From: Dillenia suffruticosa
Lineage: Eukaryota > Streptophyta > Magnoliopsida > Dilleniales > Dilleniaceae
Direction of reading: 5' to 3'
DNA length: 64,000 nucleotides
Assembly: GCA_033439265.1 (NCBI GenBank)
Contig: JAVTVX010000012.1
Coordinates: 8,359,001 to 8,423,000 of the forward strand
The position numbers were made by a program, and so were the translations under genes. The notes beneath the pieces were generated by a model that was not told the origin of the DNA, did not search any database, and was given only the letters and a program-made list of their open reading frames with translations. Of this stretch, positions 35,454 through 45,537 are shown one piece after another; positions within the stretch are counted from its first letter, which is position 1, and the number at the start of each line of letters is the position of its first letter.

Positions 35454-35935
35454 TGTTGGATTTAATCGCGCATGCGGAAGCGTGAATTAAATAGATCGAA
35501 ATTTTCGGGATAAATACCTCTATTGGGCGGTCTCCAAAAGCCACCGTGTCGCGATGTCCCTCGAACGGATCGCACAGTCGGATGGTGATCACACAATCGA
35601 ACCACCACCTCAAATCCACGACGCCTCAAGCCTCGTGTCCGGTGAATCATCTGACGATGGGAGATTTTCCTACGTGAAAATCTCCATCCCTCTCTCTATT
35701 CTCTCTCTAGAGAAGTGTGCGAAACCCTAGCCTCCATAGTTGCCTCCCATGGATGCTCTCCACACACAAGGTAGGAATAATTCTTTCTCAATTGAATCAA
35801 AAAGAATAATGGCCGTTAGGGTTAAGATTTGGGAGTTACCAAATAATATTGGTTAATATTGGTAAGTAATAATGGGAGTTACCCCATTATCTCATTCTTA
35901 CCAAATTGTCCCACAATGGGCATAAATAACCTACA
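35454..35935 (-). repeat. Copia 3 5' LTR
   Basis: 482 bp. The preserved primer site TTGGTATCAGAGC (minus strand) adjoins its left edge. Confidence 0.92.
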
Positions 35936-36525
35936 TGAAGAAACTCCATGGCACGGTATTATATTGTTGATCAATATTGTTTGTTTTAGCATTACCACAA
36001 ATGCAAGGAGTGAAAGTAACAATGGTACTAACTCATCCCATAAAGATTTTAGTTATGTGAAATATAACGAAACAGACATACTTTCATGCTTGACAATAGA
36101 AATTGATTGTTTCAATTGATAGATTTAGGAGCATTGATTGAGAAAATGAACTTTCATATCTTGTCCAAATTTGTGCTACAATTTCAGCATACAAGATATT
36201 TGGACAGATCTCAGGTGAGAAAGAATTAAGAATCCAACTCGCAACCAAATTATTACATCGATCCCAATTAGAAATATCATCTGTCTCCTTTGAAATTGAG
36301 AGTGACCCATCAACAAAACCAAGTTTGCTCTTTGCACGAAATATCAATCTTACAGCACGACTTTATGATCCATAATTGTCTTATGTTAGCAGAGGTGTTA
36401 CAAGAACAGTGAAATGGCTATCCGAGTGACAAATGGCATAAGAATATACATTGATTGAGGTTGAGGATGACATTAACGGTGGTGTTGATGATAGTGTAAT
36501 GTTGGTGGCAAAAATTTTCATCAAA
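35936..36525 (-). pseudogene. Copia A gag N-terminal half
   Basis: On the minus strand: FRAKSKLGFVDGSLS, WDRCNNLVASWILNS and SPEICPNILYAEIVAQIW. This is the plant copia gag opening (LRAKNKLGFVDGSL...W.RCNNMV.SWILNSVSPEI..SI.YAE.A.EIW). It ends exactly at the edge of copia 3 and belongs with 28,529-28,974. Broken. Confidence 0.85.
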
Positions 36526-37074
36526 TGTAGTGAAAGAACAAAAAAATAATAATGAATATAAGACTATGATATCATTTTTTGCTTTGATACCTAAAAAGAT
36601 GCATTTTCTAAAGGGAGAAGAATAAATTAAGAAATAGTTGTATTCATTCACTTTACTTGTCGTATAATGTATTGGTAAATTATAAAATTCAAATATACAT
36701 AAAAATTGAAAAAAAAAAAAACAGTCCATTTTGTTACAATAAGTAAAATTTAAAATATTGATAAATTTAAAATTAAAAAACTAAAAAGGTTAAAAGTGGA
36801 AAAATAAAATAGAATATTAATAATTTCAAGATATTGAACTCTTGTTATGCCGTCCAATAAATACCACCTCCCCCCATCCCGCCTGCTGTTTACTAGTAGA
36901 ATTAAAGGTTGGATTGATGGATTCAAACTCATATTCCCATGAATTAGATGCTCCAATATGTTACTTTTCATATTCGTTGACGTTGAAACTTCCGAATTTT
37001 CATTTTCAAGTCGTAACGCAGACTCCAACCACAATTAAGACCAAGTTATTGTTGGCGTTGTTGGATTCAGAGAC

Positions 37075-37076
<2 letters not shown>

Positions 37077-37133
<57 letters not shown>
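37077..37133. repeat. (GA)n microsatellite
   Basis: About 28 GA units, followed 40 bases later by a CT run that could pair with it as a hairpin. Confidence 0.95.
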
Positions 37134-37136
<3 letters not shown>

Positions 37137-37236
37137 GCTTCTAGTTATTACCTTCCTCAAGTCAGCCTTCCTCTCTCGCTCTCTCTCTCTCTCTCTCTCT
37201 ACGTTATCATTCCAACCTTCCTCGGTTGGTGGCAGT

Positions 37237-37245
37237 ACACGTGTC
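37237..37245. promoter_or_regulatory. G-box/ABRE-like motif ACACGTGTC
   Basis: A perfect palindromic G-box core in the only GC-balanced stretch of this interval. In plants such motifs bind bZIP and bHLH factors. No coding region is assigned nearby, so a regulatory role is speculative. Confidence 0.25.
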
Positions 37246-38097
37246 AGACAAAAAAAAAAAAAGAAAAAAAAAACGTGAAAGACTCGCTTTGCCCCTCGGA
37301 TACGCGGTGGACACATTGTAAAGGCTGAAAAGGTCATTTGGCGTTGTTGACTGGAGTTGGCCGCTTAAATAAATAAATAGGTATGGAAGTAGGCGCGTTT
37401 TTGGTAGAGAAAGAGAGAGGGTTTTGTTATTTGGCCTCAATCAATGGCCATCATTTTTGCGTCGGTGATTCTCATAAATTGGCCTTTCCCCCTCCTCACG
37501 ACTCGGGAGACCATATTCTCATTAATTAATTAATTAATTAATTAATTAATTATTGTTATCCCATAAATGTGGAAATAAAAAAAAAATCTTCTTATACTAT
37601 TTCAATGATATTTAATGTGATTAATGAATTATAATTTAATTAATGATGTCTTTTTTTCTTAAAATTTTTATATTTAAATCTTTTATATATATATATATAT
37701 ATAATAATGTTCAACATGGTGATTTATGGCTTGGCTACAGTACATCCATGAGAACGAGAAGTAATGGTTAGATATAGAAATAGTTATATCAATGTTGCAA
37801 GTGGAATTTAGTTCAACTCCCATTTAATTTGTCAAATATTTCTTTAAACATTCTTATGTATTAAGAAAAGGAAGGCAATAAAAATTAATTTTACCAAAAC
37901 CGCAAGACAATTAACAAGTTCGAGTCTAAAAATGACGAAAAATGATTTAAAAGAGTCAATACCTAAAATGGATCTTACAACACTCGAACAGGATTAAACA
38001 GAATTAGTCAAACAAACCCCGAATATCGATCGTAAAAACAAAGAAAAAAACAACAAAAGACAAGTCAATACTTTTAATTGAACCAAGTTAGTGTTCT

Positions 38098-39353
38098 CAC
38101 TACTAAAAAATTTACTTTCAGCGATGAAAATATCCGTCGCTTAAAATAAAGATTCCGTCGCTAAAAAATATCAGCGAAATCCATCACTGAAAACCACCAT
38201 GCAAATTTTTACCGATGGAATACATTCGTCGCTACTATCAGTGACGAATTAACGACGAAAATATTTCTGTTGCTAAAATATCCGTCGCTACTAAAAAACA
38301 ATATGTAAAAGTATCAGCGACATATTAGTGACAAAATTTTTCCGTCACTAAAAATTCTATCACTAATCTGTTATTGATAGTTAACTATTAACGATGGATT
38401 TTTTCATTGCTGATTCTGGGAGCCCTCATGAGAGTGCACGCGCCCGCCCGCACCGTCAAGTGCCCACGCGCCTTCATGCGCACCTACTCCTATGAAACCC
38501 GTCCGCACACGCCCTCACGCTCGCCCGCCTACGCCCACGTACCTGCCCACATGCTCCGTCACACGCGCCTGCCCACCCACCCGCACGCCCGCACGCCCTG
38601 CATTTTTTTGCGAAAAATGTCTCCTCTCGGAATCGAAATAAAAAATGAGTTATCCAACCACTATGCCACAATCTATCTTGTGATATCTTTTTTTTTTATT
38701 TATTTTCTAACTCTCACTTTTTTAAAAATATTAATCTCACTATCAAATTTTTAAAAAATATTTTATTTTACTCTCACAATTTTTTTTATATCACTCTAAT
38801 CTCTTCTTTTTTTTCCTTTATCTTGAGATAATTCTTTTCATTAAGATAGAATAATAATTTTTTTTTTGATTTACCCATTAAATTGAATAATAAAATAATA
38901 GAATAAAATAAAATAAATAACAGAAAAAAGAAAAAGAATTATAAAAAATAAAAGAGAAGAAAAATTAAGAAATTAAGAAAAATTAAAAACTAGAAAAAGA
39001 ATCCATCAGTAATCCGATACTAATCGTCGCTAAAATTTCTGTCAGTAATCCGTCGCTGATAGCTGTGCATATATTTTTTTTTTACCTTTCGTCATTATAC
39101 CAACGAATAATCGATAGATATTTTCCGTCGTTAAAAATTCTGTCGTTAATCCGTCGTTAATAGTTTTATAATTTTTTTTTTACTTTAAACCACTACAGTG
39201 ACGGATTAGCGACAGAAATATTTCCGTCACTAATTCGTTACTAATCTCTCGGTATTCTGTGCGATATTAATTCATTGCAATTCTATTGTTATTTATGATA
39301 GATTTTTTTTTATCGATAATTTTTCATAACTGAAAGTCATTTTTTTTGTACTC
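38098..39353. mobile_element. CACTA-like non-autonomous element, second copy type
   Basis: The left end CACTACTAAAAAATTTAC and the right end GTCATTTTTTTTGTACTC are imperfect inverted repeats; ACTTTCAG follows on both inner sides. Subterminal words CCGTCGCTAA and TCAGCGACG recur in both orientations. Flanking TCT occurs on each side, but the right side is a CT run, so this is weak. The core 38,420-38,600 is GC-rich (ACGCGCCCGCCCGC-type). No transposase. Related in design to 10,484-12,605 but with distinct repeat words. Confidence 0.65.
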
Positions 39354-39597
39354 TCTCTCTCTCTATCTCTACGAGGTCCTAGCCATATCGAGAAGTGTTT
39401 GGAAAAAGTAAGGACACTAAAGCTTATAAATGGCATATGCGCTAATTTGCAAAATATTTTTATGTATTTCTTTTCTAAAATACCGAAAGTTACATTAAGT
39501 TTCATAGCTTAAGAAAATTATGGGAATAGTTTCCTTATGTACAACATTGCCAGAAACCGAGAGACAGTTATGAACTAAGAAAATCTAGAGTTAAAAT

Positions 39598-42435
39598 TAG
39601 GTCTAGCAATCGAGCTTTATGAGTCGAGCCTTACAAAGCTCAGGTCGGCCTGTTTAAAATTTTATGTGCTCAAACCCTAGCCCCACTCGATAAAGCTCCT
39701 CAAATTGAGGCTTAAACTCAACCCAAAAATTTTAATGGGTTTTAAACCCATTTCGGGCTACGCCCGACCCGTTTAAGTAGCATTCATTCCCTTTTCTATA
39801 TCTATCTATTACTGCTTCGAATTCTAATGGAAACAGCAGTAATCCCCTTCAACAAACTCAATTTCTTCACGAGATTCAACAATAACAAGTTCAACAATAA
39901 TAAAAACCCACTGGAAAGCACTAAAACCTTACCAATTTGAGTCAAAAAAATGTATTATTTCAATAAGTGATTTACCAACAAACACATGCCTCATAGCAGA
40001 AAAATTTTCCAAGAAAACATCAACATCAGTGAAACGAAAAGAACCATTGGGGGAAGATGAGTGTTATTGAGAGGAATGAATAGTAGAATATAGATTTTTG
40101 AAATTTTTTAGAGATTTAAAACAAGATGATAATAAGTGAAAATTAAATGAAAGAATATACAGAGAGTTTTTATAGTAGTTTCATCAAACTCGGTATACGT
40201 CCACTCTCATCGTTCCCCTGTATTTTTCACTAAATATTTAATTTACAAATTTGATTACATGTTCAAGTTCAATTTTATACAGTGTTTTGTCTAAACACCT
40301 CAATTCAATTTCTCTCGGACTGAATTTGATTTTTCTAAACTTAAGACAGTGACACTCACTCCTTAGTTTTTGACACTTGAATTAATCTATAAAATGAATG
40401 TCAATAATTGAGACTTGCTTTCCTCAGATTTGACAGTATAAAGATTAACAGAGGCACTTAAAACAATTTGAAATTTTCAAAGTGCATAGAGGAAATTTTA
40501 CAATATATTCAATAGAGTTTTTAATTCTCATAATGTCTCGTGTTGTAACCCTCTCTATTTTTTGCTTCTCAGTATTTATTGATGTATTGAATAGATCCGT
40601 TTAGGGTTTGTGGTAATTATTGCATTCGAACATTGCGTATTTAATTTTCGTCATGAAAACTTCTGCAACTATTTTTTCGTTCGCGCCGAATCTTCATTTC
40701 TTTTTCTGGCGCCTCTTTTAAATGAGTCAATCAAAATTTGTTTGCGCTGTATTTGAATATTACCTTTGATAGAAAAGGAAATATTTCAAAAAAAAATAAA
40801 TAAGGAGTTTGTTAGATTCAAATTTGTTTCTCAGATATGGTTTCTAATACATGCAGGTCGACAAGTTTAATATGGATATCGATCTAAATTTGAAACATTT
40901 CTAATGTAATTTTGTTAAAACAAGTCGACAAGTTACTATTCTAGGTCGACAAACCACTGTGCGAAATTCAATAAGTGAACATACATTTTTTTAATTGGTC
41001 GATGCGTACATGTGTGTCGACAAATCATTTTAATGTATCGACATGTTCCTATTCAACTAATAAATTGGTTAACGTGTGTAACTAAATTGGTCGTTGTATA
41101 TGCGTTTTGTCGACAAAATGGAAGATGGGTTGATGTCTGTTTTAATGAGTAAACACACATTAGATCAATAGGTCTGATAGCATATATCGACATACTACTA
41201 TGCAATTACAAATTGGTGGACTTGAGCAATTTATTTGGTCGATATGTCTCTGCAGGTCAACAAAGATTTTGATATGTCGAAGTGTATTTTTCAAAAACTC
41301 ATATCAACAGGTCGACATATACTATTCTCAAGTTGATATGTTACTATTCATTTATTGAATTGATCAACGAGTCTAAGTGAATTGGTCGATATGTTTTGCC
41401 TAGGTCGACAAGTATAGTGATGGGTTGATGTGTATATTTCATAATAAGACACCAATAGGTTGATGTGTTTCTGTTCATTTATGAAATTGATCGACATGAT
41501 ATTTGAAATTGGTAGACAAAACATTGTTCAGATTGATATGTTGTAAAATAAGTTAATGTGTTTTTACAAACCAAGTTTATATATGTAGAGAACAGGTTGA
41601 TGTGTCACTATTCACAGATGGAATTGGTTGATATGCTGAGGTGAATTGGTCGATATGTTACTGTTCCTATAATTTTATGTCGACAAGAATTGTGAAGGCA
41701 TCGATATTCTAATGTATTATCTATTCTGTGTGTCGATATCTGATTTGTGAAGGTCAATGTGTTTCAGCAATTGGTCGATGTGTAATTTTAGATTGGTCCA
41801 CCTGACATTCTACAGATCGATATGTGCTTATGTGGGTCGAAGTGTTCAAACATGTGTTTCTATAAAAGTTTTATATATCAGGTCGACAAGACTACTGACT
41901 CAGGTTGATGTGTGTGTGTGGATATTGTGAATTGGTCGACATAAGGTTTACAATTAGTAGACTTACTATGCAGGTTGATGTGTGTTCTAGTCAGGTCGAT
42001 ACGAGTTGTAGACTTCTGAATTTTTTTAACAATTTTTCTTATTCTTTTGAACTATTTTTTTTTTTAATTTTTTACCATCAAAACTCTACTAGGTCAACAA
42101 GGAGGGATCAAATTTGGGAGTGAAATTAGGGTTTCGAGAGAGCAAAATTAGGGTTCTAGAATCAATGTTGACATAAATCAGGATTTGGGACTACAAGAGA
42201 GGAAAGAGAGCAAGCGATCAATGAGAAGAAGAAGAAGGATCAGAGAAGTCGAAGTAGGAGAGAGGTTCAAGAACCATTCGAGTCTTGAGTGGTTCCAACT
42301 AAGCCATCTGTGTGAGTCTCTTTAGAGTTGTTGGATGGCCACCGATAAAATTCCTGCAAAGCTACTTTGGCAATGTGTAGCGGATCTCATGACGGGGATT
42401 GTGAGTCTGCGACCCCAACAAGTGTTCCCATCGGA

Positions 42436-42466
<31 letters not shown>

Positions 42467-42733
42467 CTAGCGGTAGCGGAGATTGAGATTGTGGCTCGAG
42501 AGAGATGTTCACCAAAAGAAGAGAGAGAGAGAGATGATGGACTTGAGACACGAATGATCGAAACAATGAATGATCCATTTTTAAATGGGCCGCGTCCATT
42601 GGTCCCAGACTCGATCCATAATTTAAATGGATCTAAAAAATGGGCTCAAGGTTAGCTCAACCCTAAAATGAGTCATGCGCAACCATTCAAAACAGGTCAA
42701 GCTTGGGTTGGCCCGACCCAATTATCAGTCATA
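39598..42733. mobile_element. hAT-like element with perfect 8 bp duplication and GTCGA array
   Basis: It is flanked by identical octamers GTTAAAAT at 39,590-39,597 and 42,734-42,741. The ends are TAGGTCTAGCAATCGAG and, in reverse complement, TATGACTGATAATTGGG, short imperfect inverted repeats. Both subterminal regions carry GCCCGACCC/GGGTCGGGC-type words, common in plant hAT elements. No transposase is seen. The interior has a 1.2 kb irregular array (40,850-42,010) and a (GA)n run at 42,441-42,467. A 106-codon low-complexity frame (42,335-42,655) starting MATDKIPAKL is of doubtful reality. Likely non-autonomous. Confidence 0.7.
40850..42010. repeat. Irregular GTCGA-rich array
   Basis: Two related phrases alternate, CAGGTCGACAAGT-like and ATTGGTCGATRTGT-like, separated by 20-60 bp of variable AT-rich sequence that often contains TTACTATTC or TGTTACTGTTC. 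I count 19 GTCGA words by eye, plus many TTGATG/TCGACA variants. The array starts and stops abruptly. It lies wholly within the hAT-like element. Confidence 0.8.
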
Positions 42734-42741
42734 GTTAAAAT

Positions 42742-43957
42742 ACCTTTTTCTTTTCTTTTCTTCTTGACAAAATAAACCATAAAATTTAAATTTAGAATCT
42801 TTATCATAGCTTAAAAATTTTGTTATTCGGACAATTGTTTGATGTAAAATTATTCGGACAATTGTTTGATGTAAAACTTGGTGTATTTCATCCCCCGTTG
42901 AATTAACGAAGAGGGGAAACAAAAGTTTTTCATGGGTCCTTTGAAAAATTAAATGAATAGTCTACAAAGTAGTTTGTTTAATTAATGTTGAGAGTTACCA
43001 CAATCCCTCTCCACTTATGGGTTCTAGCTGGAGAAGATCTGGCATACTATTAACAAGTTCACCAAAATTAAAACCACCGTTAATGACGGGCAGAATTCCT
43101 TTTCTCTTTTAAAACTGTCACGATTCGGATGGAACTCTCGATCAATAAAATTTTTTTAATATTTATTTTTATCATGTATAAGATTTTAATTATTTTTACA
43201 TATATAAAATTTGAATTTAAAATTTGAATTAAAAATTATTAATATTTAATTAATGAATCAATTAGGCGTTGATTGAAATTTTCTTTTCCATTGTTATTAT
43301 TAATTTGTATTTTCTTATTTCTTTTGTTTTATATTACATAAATACAATTATTTTCCCAAAAATTCAGGTTAGTACGACACATCCAAACTCTTCTTTTCAC
43401 AAAAACATTTGTTTTTTCCTCAGAAAATGGTTATACCTATAAATATATGATGATTATGTAGAATTTTCTTACAATTGTGTAATATTATTCTTTTTTTAAG
43501 AAAATAGGAAATATAAAAATAGCGAAGGACACGTGAGTATGATGTTTAGTATGATTTTAGTATTACAACTGATATTTACTAAACTTTGTCTAGGTTTACG
43601 TATAATTTATTTTATTTATATATATTAATCAAATTTAAAAATAAATAAAAATTCTTTAAATTGAACTTGAATATCTTCTGACCGTATTAATCGAAATATA
43701 AATTAATATATTTGATAATATAAAAATATATATATTTATACACACACACACACACAAGAAGAATAGGAATTGGATTGAACCAGAACGGAACCAAGGCACT
43801 GTGAAGGAGCATGGTCTAGTCAAAGACCCGCACTGAGCAAACCAGCCTACCAACTGGCTCGTTCAAACCGCAGCTGTACATTTTGGATTGTGGGTCCGAA
43901 CTAGTCCGTGTGAATCGGAAGTGGCGTCGCTTCTTCACGTATCCAATGCCTTCCCCC
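42742..43957. other. Upstream intergenic region of the carrier gene
   Basis: AT-rich until about 43,850. It contains a CACGTG G-box at 43,530-43,535 and a (CA)n run at about 43,740-43,756. No other gene is recognised. Confidence 0.5.
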
Positions 43958-44285
43958 CTATATATTCTCTCCTTCCTCTCCCCTTTCAGAACGCGCCCAT
44001 TCATTCATTTACTTCTCTCTTTCTAAAGAAGAAACCCGTTAGCCTATGTCTCAGAGGCCTTCCGTTCCTCACTCTTCGTCTATAGCTTTCGGTCTCCATT
44101 CCCATCTCCTGGTCTCCAGTGAGATGAACCCCAACTCCAACTGGTCTTGTTAATCTCCATCTCTCTCTCTCTCTCCCTCTCAATTTTGCAGCTTAATATA
44201 ATCAAATTCCTTTTCTTTAACCCAAACCCGATTCTTTTAAGCAAATAATCTCTCACAAGTACCCTCTCATTCTCATTCATCAAAC
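43935..44285 (+). promoter_or_regulatory. Putative core promoter and 5' UTR of the carrier gene
   Basis: A CCAAT motif at 43,943-43,947 and TATATATT at 43,959-43,966 precede a pyrimidine-rich stretch. Transcription would start around 43,990-44,000 and leave a 5' UTR of about 290 nt with a CT run near 44,157-44,180, typical of plant leaders. CACGTA lies at 43,936-43,941. The start site is inferred from position alone. Confidence 0.5.
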
Positions 44286-45260
44286 ATGGGAGTCAAAGGA
44301 TTCGTTGAAGGAGGAATTGCTTCGATTATTGCTGGATGCTCCACTCACCCACTCGATCTCATCAAAGTCCGAATGCAATTGCAAGGCGAAAATGCCCCTA
44401 AACCCTCTGCTCAATTTCATACCCTTCGTCCTGCTCTTGCCTTTCACTCTCCCCACGCGATTTCTCCGGCCGACATTCACATCCCTGCTCCTCCACCACC
44501 TCCTCGTGTGGGTCCAATCGCCGTCGGAATCAAAATTGTTCAACAAGAGGGCGTCGCCGCCTTGTTCTCAGGTGTCTCCGCTACCGTTCTCCGGCAGACT
44601 CTGTACTCAACCACTCGTATGGGCCTCTATGACATTCTCAAGCAAAAGTGGACGGACAAGGACAACGGAATTTTCCCACTCCCCTTGAAAATCGCTGCCG
44701 GGCTGATCGCCGGAGGAATCGGCGCGGCTGTCGGGAACCCAGCTGACGTGGCGATGGTGAGGATGCAGGCCGATGGCCGCCTTCCGCCTGCGCAGCGTCG
44801 AAACTACAACTCTGTGTTCGACGCAATCACGCGGATGGCGAAGCAGGAGGGAGTTACTTCCCTGTGGCGTGGCTCATCGCTTACGGTGAATCGCGCCATG
44901 CTCGTGACGGCATCACAGCTGGCATCGTACGATCAGTTCAAGGAGATGATACTGCAAAAGGGTATAATGAAGGATGGGCTCGGGACCCACGTGACGGCGA
45001 GCTTCGCCGCCGGGTTCGTGGCAGCTGTGGCGTCGAATCCTGTGGACGTGATCAAGACAAGGGTGATGAACATGAAGGTGGAGGCGGGGGAAGCGCCACC
45101 GTATGCCGGAGCACTTGATTGCGCAATCAAGACCGTGCGATCGGAGGGTCCTATGGCTCTCTACAAAGGGTTCATTCCTACCATATCAAGACAGGGGCCT
45201 TTCACTGTTGTTCTCTTTGTGACTCTGGAACAGGTCCGGAAATTGCTTAAGGATTTATGA
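44286..45260 (+). CDS. DIC: Mitochondrial dicarboxylate carrier (DIC / PUMP5-like)
   Basis: A 324-residue intact, intronless protein of the mitochondrial carrier family. It exchanges dicarboxylates such as malate and succinate for phosphate or sulfate across the inner mitochondrial membrane. Three tandem repeats carry signature motifs at residues 22-27 (PLDLIK), 152-157 (PADVAM, followed by VRMQADGR) and 252-257 (PVDVIK). NPADVAMVRMQADGR in repeat 2 and a long matrix loop (about residues 36-75, proline-rich PAPPPPP) are characteristic of plant DIC1-3, once called UCP4-6. Each repeat also has an EG-x-x-x-L(Y/W/F)-x-G block (88-96, 188-196, and near 283-291). Arabidopsis homologues are also intronless and about 313-337 residues long. 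The start is chosen for its AAACATGG context and the immediate carrier motif. Which of DIC1-3 it matches best cannot be settled here. Confidence 0.93.
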   Translation: MGVKGFVEGGIASIIAGCSTHPLDLIKVRMQLQGENAPKPSAQFHTLRPALAFHSPHAISPADIHIPAPPPPPRVGPIAVGIKIVQQEGVAALFSGVSATVLRQTLYSTTRMGLYDILKQKWTDKDNGIFPLPLKIAAGLIAGGIGAAVGNPADVAMVRMQADGRLPPAQRRNYNSVFDAITRMAKQEGVTSLWRGSSLTVNRAMLVTASQLASYDQFKEMILQKGIMKDGLGTHVTASFAAGFVAAVASNPVDVIKTRVMNMKVEAGEAPPYAGALDCAIKTVRSEGPMALYKGFIPTISRQGPFTVVLFVTLEQVRKLLKDL

Positions 45261-45504
45261 AAAACCATGATGATGACGAAAAAGGATCTAAGATTAAGAT
45301 TAATGTTCTTTAAATAAGATTATTGTTTTTGGCATTATTAAAATGCTATTTGGATGTCGGAGTTGTCCCAAAGATTTGGGAAAGAAGGGAAGGATGTGTC
45401 GTGTGGGTGTCTTATTGTATAATCTCATTTGATTATCCTAAAGCATAATTTATATTGAATATGGGGTGATTATTATTAATTTATTTGAGTGAGAGATTAG
45501 TATT

Positions 45505-45537
<33 letters not shown>

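Larger units (their letters stand above)
28975..35935 (-). mobile_element. Ty1/copia element 3, youngest copia here
   Basis: The two 482 bp LTRs (28,975-29,456 and 35,454-35,935) differ at about eight positions by eye, roughly 1.7%. That suggests about 0.6-1.2 million years at commonly used plant rates. The 5 bp flanks are TGAAA and TGAAG (4 of 5). The tRNA-Met primer site TTGGTATCAGAGC (minus strand, about 35,441-35,453) and purine tract AAGTGGGAGA (minus strand, 29,457-29,466) are well preserved. Order on the minus strand: long GC-rich leader, gag, protease/integrase, RT, RNase H, 3' untranslated region. Termini look whole but the coding region is broken in many places, so it probably moved with proteins supplied in trans. 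Confidence 0.9.
15420..36525 (-). mobile_element. Old Ty1/copia element A (host of the nest)
   Basis: Pieces of one minus-strand copia element occur in collinear order: gag N-terminal half (35,936-36,525), gag C-terminal half with zinc knuckle (28,529-28,974), protease start (about 18,150-18,329), integrase, reverse transcriptase and RNase H (to about 15,420). Copia 3 separates the gag halves; copia 2 separates gag from protease. The junctions coincide with the two inserts' edges, including a perfect GAAGG duplication for copia 2. Its own LTRs are not recognisable. Broken in many places; the oldest layer here. Confidence 0.75.
36526..38097. other. Intergenic stretch with microsatellites
   Basis: It may contain the unrecognised 5' LTR of copia A at its left edge. 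It contains (GA)n at 37,077-37,133, (CT)n at about 37,174-37,200, (TTAA)n at 37,521-37,552 and (TA)n near 37,685-37,703. The stretch 37,200-37,500 is less AT-rich and has an ACACGTGTC motif (37,237-37,245), but I see no convincing gene. Confidence 0.55.

Noticed and set aside
40850-42010. GTCGA array as a CRISPR array or classic satellite
   Set aside because: Phrase spacing and sequence vary too much, and the setting is a plant nuclear transposon.
42335-42655. 106-codon frame starting MATDKIPAKL
   Set aside because: Largely low-complexity (GA)n-derived Arg/Glu sequence inside the hAT-like element. A captured exon is possible but unsupported.
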